A stretch of 64,000 nucleotides of DNA from Solanum dulcamara (Eukaryota; Streptophyta; Magnoliopsida; Solanales; Solanaceae), in NCBI RefSeq assembly GCF_947179165.1, contig NC_077237.1, positions 87,892,341 through 87,956,340 of the forward strand, given 5' to 3'. Below are positions 34,520 to 47,192 of this stretch, piece after piece. The stretch's first letter is position 1, and each line of letters opens with the position of its first letter. The notes below the pieces were generated by a model. The model was not told the DNA's origin. It was given only the letters and a program-made list of their open reading frames with translations, and ran no database searches. Made by a program: the position numbers and the translations under genes.

Positions 34520-36132
34520 GGAAGTTATCCCAATACCAGAGAGACACAATAGCAGGGGACCCCTGACAATTAGTTCTAAGGATCAGGGTTAGAAGGATCC
34601 TTGACAATCTCTCATTTTCTTATGGTCATATGATTAGAGTTCCATTTTCTTCTTTTGGGATAAGTAAGGTATCATTACATACATATCTACATCAGTTGTT
34701 CATTCTGAAAAGAAAACACTTCAGTTTTAAGTATCAAGACTCTAACCTATACATTTTTCAATAGACTAGATAGAAGTGAACTTCTCGTACATAAAGAAGC
34801 CTACGAAACAAAATAGATGATCTAACTTCTATATTAGATCTATATGCCAGTGGAGTATTTACCATTTTGTGCATAGTAAAAGAAGCTAAGATGTTAAACT
34901 TGGAGAAGTATGTCACCATCTTAAATTTTTAAATTTTTATTTATTCTCCTTTGCAAATGGCATTTCATGTCCTGCGTACATCTATCTTAACAGGATTAAT
35001 GGTGCTGCAATACATGGTAAGTTGTCTGACAGTCGGTAATTAATTAGGCACCAAAAGTAGATTCTATAGGAATTTCTCAGTTTCAGATGCATGGAAAAGG
35101 GATCAGACAGGAGGACATAACAAGTTATCGGATTATATATCTAGCTAGCTTAGATATCCTAAGATACTATCTTCTGTGCAAGCAGGCAGAATATCCAAAG
35201 TTCTGCGGAAGTAGAACAGAAGTGTGTAAACAAGCAAAAAGATACAGGCAACGTACTTACTTCATCAGAAGAACTGGCCAAAGAAGAAAGCCCAATTTTA
35301 CTGCGGAAAATTGAAATCACATTTTGCCCCCAAATGGAGAAATCAGAAACACCATCAGTGTGACCTCTGGAAGCCAAGGGTTTTGATTTCCAATTTCTGT
35401 GATATAAAATAAAGTAAATAGGAAATGAAAAAATTAAAAAATCTCAAACAACAAAAAACTCAGTAATGGAATTGAGTAATTATCAACAAGTATTTGTGGT
35501 TCCTTGAGAAAGATGAGCGAAATCAAAACTATCAGGGGGACAATTTCCGGAATACAAAGAGCCAAGGAATGCCAGATTGTGCAATCAAATTTGTCTCTTC
35601 ATCCTCTCATGGGTTTCATCTCTGATAGGCAGAAGGAAAGGAATCCTTTATAGTTAGGATTCTTAAACTAAATCACTTGATAAAACACTTAACAAATTTA
35701 TCAAGGATCTGCAAATATATACTAAATCTACAAAAGACAGTCACTAACTTATTATCGTGCGTGGTTGGCCTTGTGACGGGTGGAGAATAAATATGTTTGG
35801 TTATCCCAAACATTAAACTTTCCCAATGATAACTTAGACAAAAACATATTGGAATTGAAACACAGACCATATTATCATATGCCTTGCATACACTATCAAG
35901 AGTAGAGCACAACAATTTTTTACTGGGAATGAGTTACTGTTCAATAAATTTAAGCTATGCAGTTTACTGGGGATGAATTACAGTTCAATGAATTTAGCTA
36001 TGTAGCAATTTCCACTCTGGATAAACAAACTATACATATGCTTATATACAAGGTTGCAGTCACAGATAGATGTCACGTTATCTAGCCAAGCGGGCATGAG
36101 CCTAATCTTACTATGCCCCATTTTATGGGAGC
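34520..36132. other. Intergenic; no gene seen
   Basis: AT-rich sequence downstream of the BEACH gene 3' end. Open frames here are short, lack splice-linked neighbours and show no recognisable protein similarity. Confidence 0.6.
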
Positions 36133-39100
36133 TTAGTTTCTCCATATTGCTAAGCTTAAGATTAATGCATAACGCCAAAGTAACCTTCTCAAGTCCCAAA
36201 TCCTTAAGGTGCGGTCAAGAGAGCTTGAAACCAGCAAATGCTCTTCCGGTGTGGCTATCTGCAGGCAGAAAGCAAGCAAAGACACCAGAGTAAGTAGAAC
36301 CTTTTATTTCAATCTACTGGAAGCAAAAGCCAACTCTTACCTTAGTGACAAAACCATCATGAGCTTGCCATGAGGAAATAATTTTGCCACTCCTCACATC
36401 AAATAGCCTGCAATACCCAGAACTTTGCCCAACAGCAACCCAAGATGGATATTGAGGATTTCCGTATTGCTGTTTAGTCGAAGCACATGAACATATGGAT
36501 GAAATCAGTGAAGGAAAATTGGATTCGGTAGCTTCACACCTCCATAAATGAAGTTTTTGACCTTGTCTGACATCAATGAATCTGGATACCAAAGTAGACG
36601 ACCAAATAAACCATGTAAGAGAATGTATCTGTATCAATTTATATCCAACACAATTCCAGAAAGCACTGACCTGAGAGAGCCATTTCCAGTACCCACAACA
36701 ATATTGTCCAGATATTCTGAGTAATACATACTGGTGTACAAATTACCATCAGTGTTCAATATTCCACCTGACAATGGATTAAAATGTAGCATATTAGCCT
36801 GTTCCACATTCAACTTTGAAGCTTTTGGCAAAGAGCTTGTATGATGCACAGAGCTTGTAGAAAACTCTGCAAACACAGATATCAGCTTCCCCGTTTGGCC
36901 ATTCCATACATGTACTGTCCCATCACAGGAAGCTACCCTTCCACTTGATGCCAAAAGAGAAATGTCATTCACAACCTATAAAGGAAAGACAAAGAAAAGC
37001 ATCGAACTTTCAGTGTATAGACTTCTTCCATATATCTCAACCTAATTATGTGAGATATGAACCACTGGCTCACTAGTAAACATTATGATTATTAGAGAAT
37101 GTGATAAATGTAGTTTCAAGGTACAAAACCCACTCATGCTCGGTAAGTATCATGTTCAATTCCTCTCACAAAGAACAACAAGATAACAAGTTGTTAGGCA
37201 CAACATAATGATGAATACCTACAACTTGATAACAAAACAGGACAATGAATCTGAAAAATAGAATAATGTAACAAACAACAGATAGATTAGGCACACCTCC
37301 TCATGGCCATAATAACCAGATATAGAAACAATTCTTGACAACTCCCACTTTTGAACAGTTCCTTTGAATCCTGGAGCAACTCCAGCAGTGAAAAGATTGC
37401 ATTCATCTTGGCAGACTGCTATAGACCTTAGCACTCCTTGATGTGCTCGAACAGAGTGCAGAACTGATGCTTTGATTTTCCATGGAAGTTCATCCTTTGA
37501 ACCACCAGGACGGCCAATAAAATCAGGGCCACTCCAATTAGCAGCTGGACTGGGGAACCAATACCAGGGCTCAATCCTGCTAAAATCTGAGCCTCTTGCA
37601 TTCCTATCAGCAGAATCCTGATGTTGGCTAGACGGATGTCTGTTTATCATAGGAGGTTTGGTACCCCTTTTTCCTTGTGATTGAGGCGTTGACCACCCTA
37701 ACCCATTCAGCAACATCTTATCTGGAGTACAGTTAGATGTTAAGCTCTCGCCATGACTCGGCTTTCTAGCATATATACTAGATGGACCACTTCGAGAAGA
37801 TTCCCCTGCGGATTCCCACTGAATCATGACATTTCAGAAATCGACACAGAAAGGAAAAGGGTATGCAAGGAAAAATATATAGTTTTTTTCCTAAAAGTAA
37901 TACACTTTTCTAATGCAAAACAGCACTCATGGTGCTAGAAAGAAAAATATATAGTTCTACACATGCTATATTTAAAAGTAATTGGGTCTTGCTCAGAATT
38001 AAGTCACTCCAGATGCAGCTTTACCTGACGTAATGGATCCCCTTACAATATTCAATTGATCTAGGAGCTTAAGCTAGTTTCATATTTCTTATTTGTCAAA
38101 TTGATTGTGTGACAGCAGCACCCTAGAGTCTATTTTAGTATTCCATCTTGATTTTCATAACCATTTGAGGCAGTTAATACCAAGTTGGCATGTTAATGTG
38201 TAGCATATAGAATTTGGTCCTCTCCAATTAAAATCCAATTCCGGTAAGTATTAGGAAACACACCTTCCAGTTATAACGGCGCAGAAGAAACTGCTCTAGT
38301 AGCAACCATGTGGCACAACATTGGCGAAGCTTCTCTATACCAAGAAGAGACGCAAATGATGGATATAAAAGCATCCTGCAAAAAGTAAAGCTTATAACTA
38401 AATAAGAAAAATAACAAGACGAGGGAATCCTATCCAAAAACAAAACCCACACAAGGTCCAAACGGCTTGTAATTTTGTTCTCATCCTCCCACTTGGTGTT
38501 GGGACCTCGAAGGCTTCCTCCTTTGATGCTAGAATGACCTGCTTTCTCCTGGGAGAATGCAAGCTCATCAAAAAGTTGCCTGAGTTTTGGAAGGACGTGC
38601 AGCGCTGTTAAATCTGATCCAATTTGCTGACAAAGAGCTAGCAGACTTCTTGCAGCACCCTTGCATGCAAAAGAATACCATCATCTACACAGATAACAAG
38701 CATAAAACATCAAGAAATAAAGAACGAGAATCTTTCACTCAAACCTCCAGAAATTTCTAAGAATAGAAGAAAACCCTCCATAGTTCTCTATAACCGCAAA
38801 AAATATAAACCATAAATAATGGACGTTTTTGTAACTTTATTGTCAATAAAACCCGGAGAGTATCAAACTACCATTTCTCTCAGAAAATAATACTATGAAA
38901 GTTCAATACTATTAACTTTTAAAGTAGGAAGTTCGATACAAAATCATGGCAACTAAGGACATTAAAAAATCGATATAGAACATCTTCTAGTAGCTTGACT
39001 TGAACATGAACTGTGTTTCTGATGCTAGCAAGAGCCCAACTGTTGTATTACCTGGTCCAAAAGTGATGGGCATATGGAAATGTTTGAGAGCTAGACATAA

Positions 39101-42100
39101 CCATAGGAAGTGTTTGAGAACTAAACATAACCATACGAAGTGAGTTTTATGATTTGGGACACAAAATCTGGAAAGTATCCTCTATACAATTTTATTTCAT
39201 CAAATGTAGCTCACTAGTTTAAGAAAGTGCAGGTTTGTAGCAGAGCTTAGGAAGGAACAGAGCCAAAGAGAAAAACTGAGAGAGAAGTGGAAATACCTCG
39301 ACCACCTGAATTCCCAAGTTGGTCTGCATGAGAATTTGAAGATATAAGAATTTTCCATCCTACACAAGCATTTCAACATATTACTAATTGGAAGCTGAGC
39401 TGAAAATTATAGTGAAATTAAAATTAATTGGAAGTGAATATCAAATTCCGTACTTCAACAAGCTCCTTAACAAGCACCTCCCTGGTCAAAAAAGCAGTAA
39501 GACCATCTAAAGTCATCAGAGTGTCAATTAAGGCCAAAGCACTCCAACTTTGTGCAGTTTCATGCTTATTTGCAAATGAATTGTCAATGCACGAAAGAAT
39601 GACAATTCTTAGCAATGGTAGAATCTGTTTGACTATGAAATCTTCTCCAAAAAGACTACCTGAAAGATAAGAAGCACCTAGTTAGGTTGTGAATCACAAG
39701 CATAATTTGTAAAACAGAACAAAGGTCTGCACTTCTTAATTTATTAATACCAATTCTAACTAAGACATCAATTCCATCATCACTGAGCCCCTTGCCAAAG
39801 CAGTGAAGGAGAGGTAAAATTGTCTGGTGAGAAACCAAAATGTCAGTCATACAACATGAGAATTAACCTTTCAACAAATACACAAAAGTGTAAGTACTTC
39901 CACCTATCAAAGAGTAGAGGGGATGGGGAGGGGACAGTGGTTGACTACAACCTGATGAACAGTAATTGGAATACCAAGTTCCTCACTAGACCCAATCAAC
40001 AGGACAGAAGCAGGAGCCGCAGAGTTCTTGCAAGGAGTACCGTGTAAGTTTAATACCACAAATGGGTGTATAGTCTCCACATACGCTTGTTTACCAATCT
40101 TGTTCCATATATCCAGCACAAAGGAACCTTGGAGAAGAGAAACCTTCAAATGTGAAGGACCAGTCCCCTGATAGAAAAGAAACATACAGTAGGTTTCAGA
40201 AGCAAAAGCCGAGGAGACAGACAGATCACATATTTAGACAGTGGCTAACCTGAAGAATCTTCTGGATAGCAGGTATGACCAACTTCTTTACAGCTTCTGG
40301 ATTCAGACACCTCAAAAATTCTGTAAGTACTATGCAACCCCATTCAGCTTCCGAATCTGATAAAGGATTCAAGACTAATTTCAAACAGTTAGGAGCACAC
40401 ATTTCGGCAGCAAATGTTCCCATTGCTTTCAAGGCTCCTTGTTGAGCAAAAGCTGCAGCATAATGAAGTCGTGATTCATCTTTTGCTATAAGTTGAAGGG
40501 GGGCAAGAAACAAATAGGATGACTTGATTGTTGCTAGAAAATAAGGAGAGTCCAAAAGACATTTGGCAGTAGGCCTCCTAATTAAAGAAAAATAGAACAG
40601 TTAGTTTTGGATGGTCCCTTCTCTTCTGCAGATATCAACACTAAGGAGTTTAGGAAGTAGCATCAATGCAAGCTTTTAAAGATGGAAAAGTGAATAAGAA
40701 CTATACCCCCTCCAATCCTTTTGGATGCAGGATTCAACAACAACTTGAGTGTCAGGGGGAAGCTGTTTTACTAAAGCAGGTAAGACACCGCTCTCTAAGT
40801 ACGCATCCAAAGAGGTTGGATCAAAAAGTGGCCTTCTCAAGTGGAGTTCTGCTAAGATGCAGCCAACTGCAAAGATATCATTAGCAACATCTTTAGAATA
40901 AATGTGTGAATGGGAACATTTCTGTTTCCAAAGCAATAGTGCTTGATATCCCGCAGATACATCATCAACCACTTCAATATTCTTGATAAGGTAATTCCCA
41001 TCAACAACAGATGGCATGACAGTATTGATACTAGAGCCAGTTTTTCTGGACGTAATATTTTCTAATGTCTTAGTTGATAGGCCTTTCCTAGGTGAGTCAA
41101 GCTCTTCATGAACATCTGGATGCAAGTTGTAGATAGGATCCAAATGAGGTGCATGCTCAGAAAATGCAGCTGCTGCTTCCAATTCATGCAGGAATGAAGT
41201 TTCAAAAGCCAAAGCTTGCTCAGTCACATCACTTGTTGGGAGCTGATTCATTTCTGCTTCACTGGTCTTGGCAAGCCGCCGATGATGTGGTTTAGTGAAA
41301 AGTTGACGGCGTCCCACTGACTTCGGTTTTGTAGGAGCAGATGAGGGCAGCATAACATTTTTGGCAGCAACAGCAGCATCACCGCACAATTTGTAGCCAA
41401 AAGTGATATCAATCCAATGATGTAGTTGGTGTGATACCCTATCGCTTTCTAAAGCATCTCTATGCAACTTGACGAACTCCTCAGGAGTGCCAGCCCATGA
41501 AGGAATAGCCAAATCAGACATCCCAGAATGTACAGAATAAAATATCTGGGGATCACAATAAAATTCCGGAATGCACTCATCTGGTGTCCATTGATATAGT
41601 CTTTGCATAGTAGAAGGATATTCATTTGGTTCATAAACTGAACGAACAGCCAACCTCAGAACAGTCAAAGGCAACCTCCTCGCCTTATAACTGCAGACAG
41701 CCAGCTCAGACAGGCACTCATCTGATATATGATGAGGAATTTCAGATGTTGAATATGTGAAGTCTAATTGCTCGTCACCCTTTGCCAGCCGCCATTTGCT
41801 CTTAGTTAAATCTCTCCATCCAGTGTCATTATTCTCATCAGGTTTCACACTAAAATCTATGACCCATGGCATTACAATATAAAAGGTATTATCACCCCAC
41901 CTTCTCCCTGCTAATTGGTTTAAGATTAACAGATATTCAAAGTTACTTATTTCACCCCTCCACCAATGTTTAAAGCTAGAATACCAATCTGTAGACTGGG
42001 AGAGGCTTAGATCAGCATAAAGACTTTGTAAAGGGCACCCATCAAAACAGCAACTAACTCCTGAATCACGACTACCCTCTATTTTGGAAATTGAAACAGA

Positions 42101-45100
42101 ACTCTGGAGGAACTTACTACAAATGGGTAGCCAACACCATAAGGAATCAACCAATGATATACTGGATGGACAGATATTACCATGGGGAACACCTAAACCA
42201 TGCATGTACGCCAACCCTGATAGTAGCTGGAAGAGTAAATATCGCATATGCCAGTCAGACTTTAAGGCACCAGGGCTAAAGTGAAGAATGTTTTCCAAGG
42301 TATGTGGCATTTTTGGAAGCAACAAATTAAGTTGACCAGAATTTTTTAGCATTCCCAAAGTTGGAGAAATGTTTGGATGCCTTATGCAGCCAGGAAGTTG
42401 CTCTTCACCAAATGAAGGAATCCCCACTAAACTAAGAAAGTTCACACTCTCTAATCCTGATCTTTTACCTTCTATCATGAGAGTTAGAGAATTTAAAATA
42501 TGATCTTCAAGGGATCCAGACAAGAACTCTGAAACAATACCTTCAACTAATGAAGATGAAGAAATCCCAATCCGAGCAACTGGAGCCAGGGCAGGCAGTG
42601 TCCTAAAGCAAGAAAATGTACCAGAAAAGTTACAGGTCACATTTTGACACCCTAAGCCATACAGGGATTTATGTCTGCCACCATTCTGCAAATCTTCACT
42701 TTCAGATGATCTAGTTTCTAATGAAGAAGTTTTATCACTGGAAAGTCCAACACTGACCTCAGCTTTAACCTGATCAATTGTCACCGGGACTGCACACCCA
42801 CTGCCACTATTCGTTCTGGCTTCAAGATCTTCCAAATGATGCTGATCAAGATCTTCCAAATGATGCTGATCACTAAACAGAAAGGCAGAAAGTTGTATAA
42901 GATCATACTGGGACCCTATGTTCCTCAGACTCTTCAAAAATATCAACAGGTGCGTGTTGGATCCTCCAAAAGTAGTGCATTTTGGAAGGATCCGACACGG
43001 GTACGGCTACAATTTTGGAGAGTTCGAGCAACTTAGCTACGATCAACTATGTATCAAAAATGTACAAGTTATCTATTAAGTTTCTTCTTTACTTCCACTT
43101 GACAAGTGAAGCTTGCTCAAGTAGTTGAGCACCTCCACCATCGACCGGTGGATTGAGAGTTCGAGTCACGCGTGGAAGGTAAGTGGGAACACTATTGTTC
43201 CTCCTGAGGCATGGGGTCAGAAAAAGAAAAAACAACTTCCACTTGAGAAAGTGAAGTGACATACTATTCCAACTTTCCAAAGGGCCAAACTGGCATGAAG
43301 CAGGTCAAACAAAACAAGACAACATGTCCAACTTTTTTATTAGTGGTGGTTTCCGAGCCCGTTTACATGTACTTTGATTGTTCAATCTGGTAGCTGCTAC
43401 CACCGGTAATTGGTTGGTAGAATTATCAGTACTATGCTAGTGGGAGGCAGCTGCTACTCCCCCAAGCGAATTTTCACCAAGGTGGATTAAAAACATAAAG
43501 AAGTAAATACACGACAAAGTCAAGAGGATTTTACATTTGCTACATATGCACATTGGTTTAGATGAACCTCCTTGTGCCCCCTAGCACCACCGGGGGGGGA
43601 TGAAAGAATAAACAATAAAGAGGAGTTTGGCCATGAAAATTTACTTTTTTCTGGAGTTGAACTCCGAAAAACAAGTTTGGCCATAAATTCTGGAATTTGC
43701 AAAGTTTGAAAAACACCAAAAAGTTGTTTTCAGAGTGACTTAACTCGACCTCAAAAGCTAGCTCATAAGGGGAGTATTGCCCAAGTCCATATAAGGAGAT
43801 CACCATTAATTCTCCAACCAATGTGGGACTTTTTACCAACTCTAACACACACACACACCCTTCACGCCCAGGACACTGGAGCGTGGATCAGGAGCCCAAA
43901 CGTGGATGGACCTAGCTCTGATACCATGTAAAATATGGCACATGGGCCTAACTCAACCTCAAAAGCTAGCTCATGAGGGGAGAATTGCTCAAGTCCATAT
44001 AAGGAGACCACCAGTCAACTACCTAACCAATGTGGGACTTTTTACCCACTTTATCACACTCCAAATTAATCATAGTCCAATTTGTATTCTTTGCCAAACA
44101 CAATTCCAATCTTCAAATATCATTTTTCACTTTAAAAACAAAAACTATATTTTTCAAATACTCATAATTTTCATGGTCGTACGCCCTCCTAAGCTTCTTC
44201 TTCTTTCTTTGCTTTCACATAGACAATAACTTTCCCCTTTTTTTCTTCAAAATGGGGTGGGAAATGCAAAGGAAAAACACAAGATCATAGCTACTATCTT
44301 TATGAAGGGCATATACATTAGCAGAAATTGAGGAGGTAAAGTGCATGCAAACCATAGCCCTGCCTCAGAGGCAGAGATACTATTTCCAATAGAACCTCAG
44401 CTTAACGAAAGCTATAAAAACATCACATAAACAATAAATTCCTTTTTTTTTTACAAAATGGGGGTTGGAAATGCAAAGGAAAAACACAAAATCATATATG
44501 TAATTAGCCAAGCAACTATCTTTATGAAGGGGCATATACGTCAGCAAAAACTAGGGAGGATAAGAGTGTATACACACCTTATCTCTCCCTCAGAGGCAGA
44601 GAGTATATTTCAAATAGACTCTCAGCTCGAGGAAAGCTATAAACATCACATAAACAATAACTTCCTCTTTTGAAATGCAAAGGAAAAACACAAGATCTTA
44701 CATGTAATTAGCCAAGCAATTATCTTTATGAAGGGGCATATACGTCAGCAGAAACTAGGGAGGATAGAGTATATGCCCACCTTAACCCTACCGGCTATTT
44801 TCAATAGACCCTCAGCTCAAGGAAAGCTATAAACATCACATAAACAACAACTTCCTTTTTTTGGAAATGCAAAGGAAAAACACAAAATCTTACATGTAAT
44901 TAGCCAAGCAACTATCTTTATGAAGAGGCATATACATCAGCAGAAACTGTGGCAACCCTTCTCCATTTGAACTTGATGGCTGCAAAATTAACAACTCATA
45001 CAATAAGTAAAACACCCAAAGAACTCATCTTTCTACACAAATCACAAAAGGGGTTGTTCTTTTTCCTTTTTTAAGTAAAAGGTACCTGAACAACAGCAGT

Positions 45101-45211
45101 AGAACCAAAGGGAAGAGGAGAATCAGAAAGACCACAACAGAAAATAAGTTGGTCAGAGAAATCTGATTGAATTCGACGTTGTAAACACTCAAAGCACATT
45201 TCTCTTCCCAT
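36133..45211 (-). CDS. GFS12: GFS12-like pseudokinase-BEACH-WD40 protein (14 exons, 1592 aa)
   Basis: Exons on the minus strand, in order: 45211-45086, 44979-44894, 42872-40707, 40577-40250, 40167-39952, 39823-39751, 39659-39454, 39359-39297, 38659-38451, 38375-38264, 37818-37297, 36975-36671, 36581-36341, 36258-36133. All borders are GT-AG, phases agree and the stop is TAA. The N-terminus reads MGREMCFECLQRRIQSDF. A kinase-like segment (about 230-315) has PHGNICPSS in place of a catalytic HRD loop, so it is probably inactive. The BEACH domain (about 376-579) includes NQLAGRRWGD and TPDECIPEFYCDP. A kinase-like DIFAVGCILAEL follows at about 736, then a helical repeat region. C-terminal WD40 repeats run from about 1300 to the end (GTVHVWNGQTGKLISVF, SSLDRTLRIWDLRR). 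In Arabidopsis GFS12 acts in vacuolar protein trafficking and effector-triggered defence. The product is probably cytosolic or endosome-associated. Confidence 0.93.
42915..43037. mobile_element. MITE, family A copy 1 (in GFS12 intron 2)
   Basis: It begins CCTATGTTCCTCAGACTCTT and ends AGTTCGAGCAACTTAG, imperfect inverse copies of each other. The interior has GTTGGATCCTCCAAAAGTAG and GGATCCGACACGGGT, typical of a short Solanaceae MITE family. It lies 42 bp upstream of the exon 3 acceptor. Read on the minus strand, its end makes a spurious extension of the exon 3 open frame. Confidence 0.8.
43085..43270 (+). mobile_element. Possible tRNA-derived SINE
   Basis: TCAAGTAGTTGAGCACC resembles an A-box region, and GAGAGTTCGAGTCAC about 40 bp downstream matches a Pol III B box. 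The remainder (GTGGGAACACTATTGTTCC) is non-coding. No clear tail or target duplication could be fixed. Confidence 0.4.
43739..44058 (-). mobile_element. TRIM retroelement in GFS12 intron 2
   Basis: Read on the minus strand, a 132-bp repeat (44058-43927) starts TGTGATAAAGTGGG and ends ATATTTTACA. It is followed immediately by TGGTATCAGAGC (43926-43915), the primer-binding site for initiator tRNA-Met. After about 60 internal bases and a purine-rich GTGAAGGGTG, a second copy of the repeat starts (about 43856-43739), sharing AAAAAGTCCCACATTGG and CTCCTTATATGGACTTG. The internal part is far too short to code, which defines a terminal-repeat retrotransposon in miniature. The 3' repeat has lost its last ~20 bp, so the element is decayed. 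It lies in the same orientation as the host gene. Confidence 0.85.
44250..44955. repeat. Tandem ~190-215-bp repeat containing pieces of GFS12 exon 2
   Basis: Copies begin at about 44260, 44470, 44675 and 44866 with GAAATGCAAAGGAAAAACAC. Each contains a stretch matching the 3' half of exon 2 (ACTATCTTTATGAAG plus GGCATATAC), and the first three continue into fragments of a dispersed retroelement (CTCAGCTC...GGAAAGCTATAAA). The fourth copy is the functional exon. On the minus strand copy 3 still encodes FLLTYMPLHKDNCLANYI and keeps the donor GTAAGA. Copy 2 keeps the frame but has lost the donor GT (ATATGA). Copy 1 is more degraded. Confidence 0.9.
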
Positions 45212-45332
45212 TTTCTCAATTTTTTCACTACAGATTTTGATGCTTTTTTCATCAAATCACTGAAGAAAGAGACTACAATAACTTTCTTGATTTTCCGACG
45301 AAGTTTTGGATTTCTGTAAGGTATGTTTGATT

Positions 45333-45345
45333 AAACGACGTCGTT
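45333..45345. promoter_or_regulatory. Palindromic ACGACGTCGT box upstream of GFS12
   Basis: AAACGACGTCGTT lies about 120 bp upstream of the GFS12 start codon, in the expected promoter or leader. The GACGTC core is a bZIP (C-box) type site. The same palindrome occurs at 63529-63542 before the putative gene at the right end. Function is inferred only from the core motif and position. Confidence 0.4.
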
Positions 45346-45902
45346 GTCATGTTTTTCCAGCAGTTTCTTTCCGGCCTTCCGGCTACCGTACAAAGTGCAA
45401 GTTAGCATGTAAATTTTTATTTTTATTTTTTGCACCCAAATGCAATTTGTGAAATTATTTAAGTTATGTCTATTGATATTATTAAAGTTTTTTTTTTATT
45501 ATAGTTGAATTTTTTTTATAATGATGTTATTTGTTCGGGTACTTTTTAGTTATGGTAATAAAATGTTATTATAGAAAATATATAATATGACATAATTGAA
45601 TAATTATTTTTAAAAAAATTCATTGTTATAATTAAATGTTATTATAGTAACTAGAATAATAATTTACTATTATGGTTTAATGTCTTGATTTCATGGATTT
45701 TGATACTTTTATGTTTTAAACATATTATGGTTTAATGTCTTAAACCAATTGCATTTGGAGGTTTATCAAGGACTAGTCCAATACATCTTAACAGGCTTTT
45801 TTTAAAAAAAAAAAACTTATCAGAGGTGTTTTTCAAAGAAAGAAGTATTTTTGAAAAGTAATAAGTTTGTGTTTGGCTAAATAATTTGACATTATTGTAG
45901 AA
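45346..45902. other. AT-rich intergenic; no gene seen
   Basis: Very AT-rich sequence with short local duplications (TATGGTTTAATGTCTT at about 45676 and 45726). No coding or RNA feature recognised. Confidence 0.6.
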
Positions 45903-46215
45903 GTTTGTGTTTGGTTGTTTTTTTTCATTGTTACTTAAAATTTATTATATCGTGACGTTAAATTTATCGTTAAGTAATGATATCGCTATTTTGCTTTTTA
46001 TTCACATCTTATCTTTATTTATTATTTAATAATTTTATTGTATTTTTTATCCTGCCTTTATATAGTATCTCTATCATGTGTCTTATTTTTCTTATAGATT
46101 CATCCTTCAAATTGTTGACGTGTAACATATGTAATGATGAAGAACGATACAATTTATACAAATGTTATATTCATTAAAATAATATAATATATTATCAAAC
46201 AATATGTAAAAGAAA
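45903..46215. mobile_element. MITE, family B copy 2 (diverged)
   Basis: Same order of blocks as the element at 31461-31884: a TTTGGTTGTT start, a TCGTTAAGTAA-type word, TCTTTATTTATTATTTAATA, TTCATCCTTCAAATTG, GAAGAACGATACAAT, and TATTCATTAAAATAATA. The right end is eroded. The flanking interval 46216-47029 is AT-rich and shows no gene. Confidence 0.65.
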
Positions 46216-47029
46216 GTGTAAGGTTTCAAAAATGCGTTGGGAGAAAAGCTACTTTCAGTTTGTGTTACTATTCAAAAAACAATTTTATTTTATTTAAAAG
46301 TTTGACCAAACAACTTAACTCTATAAAATAAGCAGAAAAGGGTCATATTTTCTTGATATATTTGTCCTTACGATTCAACTCTGACCACATATTTGTTCTA
46401 GGACAATTAAGTATCATGTCACCACTTTTATTATCCTACGTGGCGCCTACATGACTCTTATATGGTGCTACATGGCTCCTCACGCCGCATCGAAATTGAA
46501 ATCAAGGCTCAATTTGAAAACGACATAAAAACTTATCTCGTACGCACAGACTATTTACACCAAACAATGAATACACGACATGCGTTTGACAACGAAAACT
46601 AAGTAGGGAAACTTACATAAATATACAATATTAAAAAAATATTTACCATTTATAGTAATATATTTTTTTCACTGAACACTTATAATACATTTATAATACA
46701 GTTTTAATACATATTGCAGAGAACTATTTATAAAACATATATAATACAAGTTTTATAGATAGATAATACATTTATCACATACTTTAATAGACTTATAATA
46801 CATTATGTCAGCTTCTTACTACACAAACATAATATATATTTTAAAACACTTATAATACATTTATATTGTATGCATAATTCACTTTTAATACAAGTGTAGA
46901 TTTATCATAATATTGCTATGTATTGCTATAAATTGTAATAAATAAAAAATATCGCTAAAATCAATAATTAATTTTTAAAAAACACTCAATTAAGTAATTT
47001 TTTCAACTAAGTACTTTTGATATCCATTG

Positions 47030-47192
47030 AAATGGACCGGTCTTGGGTCCAAGCCCAAATTGATGTTTGCAGGCTGAATAACAAATAGAAGGCCCAAATT
47101 AGAACCCATAAATTCTCCAGAAACCCTAATTCCGCATTTTATCTTTTTCATCCTTCAACTCTCCGTGCAGCGGCACTCTTCACCTTCATATC
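47030..47192 (+). promoter_or_regulatory. Promoter and leader of the ubiquitin-S27a gene
   Basis: GGCCCAAATT at 47091 and AAGCCCAAAT at 47051 are site II-type GCCCA elements. AAACCCTAA at 47121-47129 is a telo-box. This pairing is characteristic of plant ribosomal protein promoters. A pyrimidine-rich leader follows and ends in the splice donor GTAAGTTC at 47193. The transcription start is probably near the telo-box. Confidence 0.7.

Noticed and set aside
42873..42946. Upstream extension of GFS12 exon 3 (MIFLKSLRNIGSQYD)
   Set aside because: It comes partly from a MITE end. The acceptor CTGTTTAG at 42873 is the one that keeps phase with exon 2.
45025..45255. Minus-strand frame starting MMKKASKSVVKKLRKWEE
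   Set aside because: It overlaps GFS12 exon 1 in another frame. The frame starting at 45211 (MGREMCFECLQRR) joins in phase to exon 2 and fits the GFS12 N-terminus.
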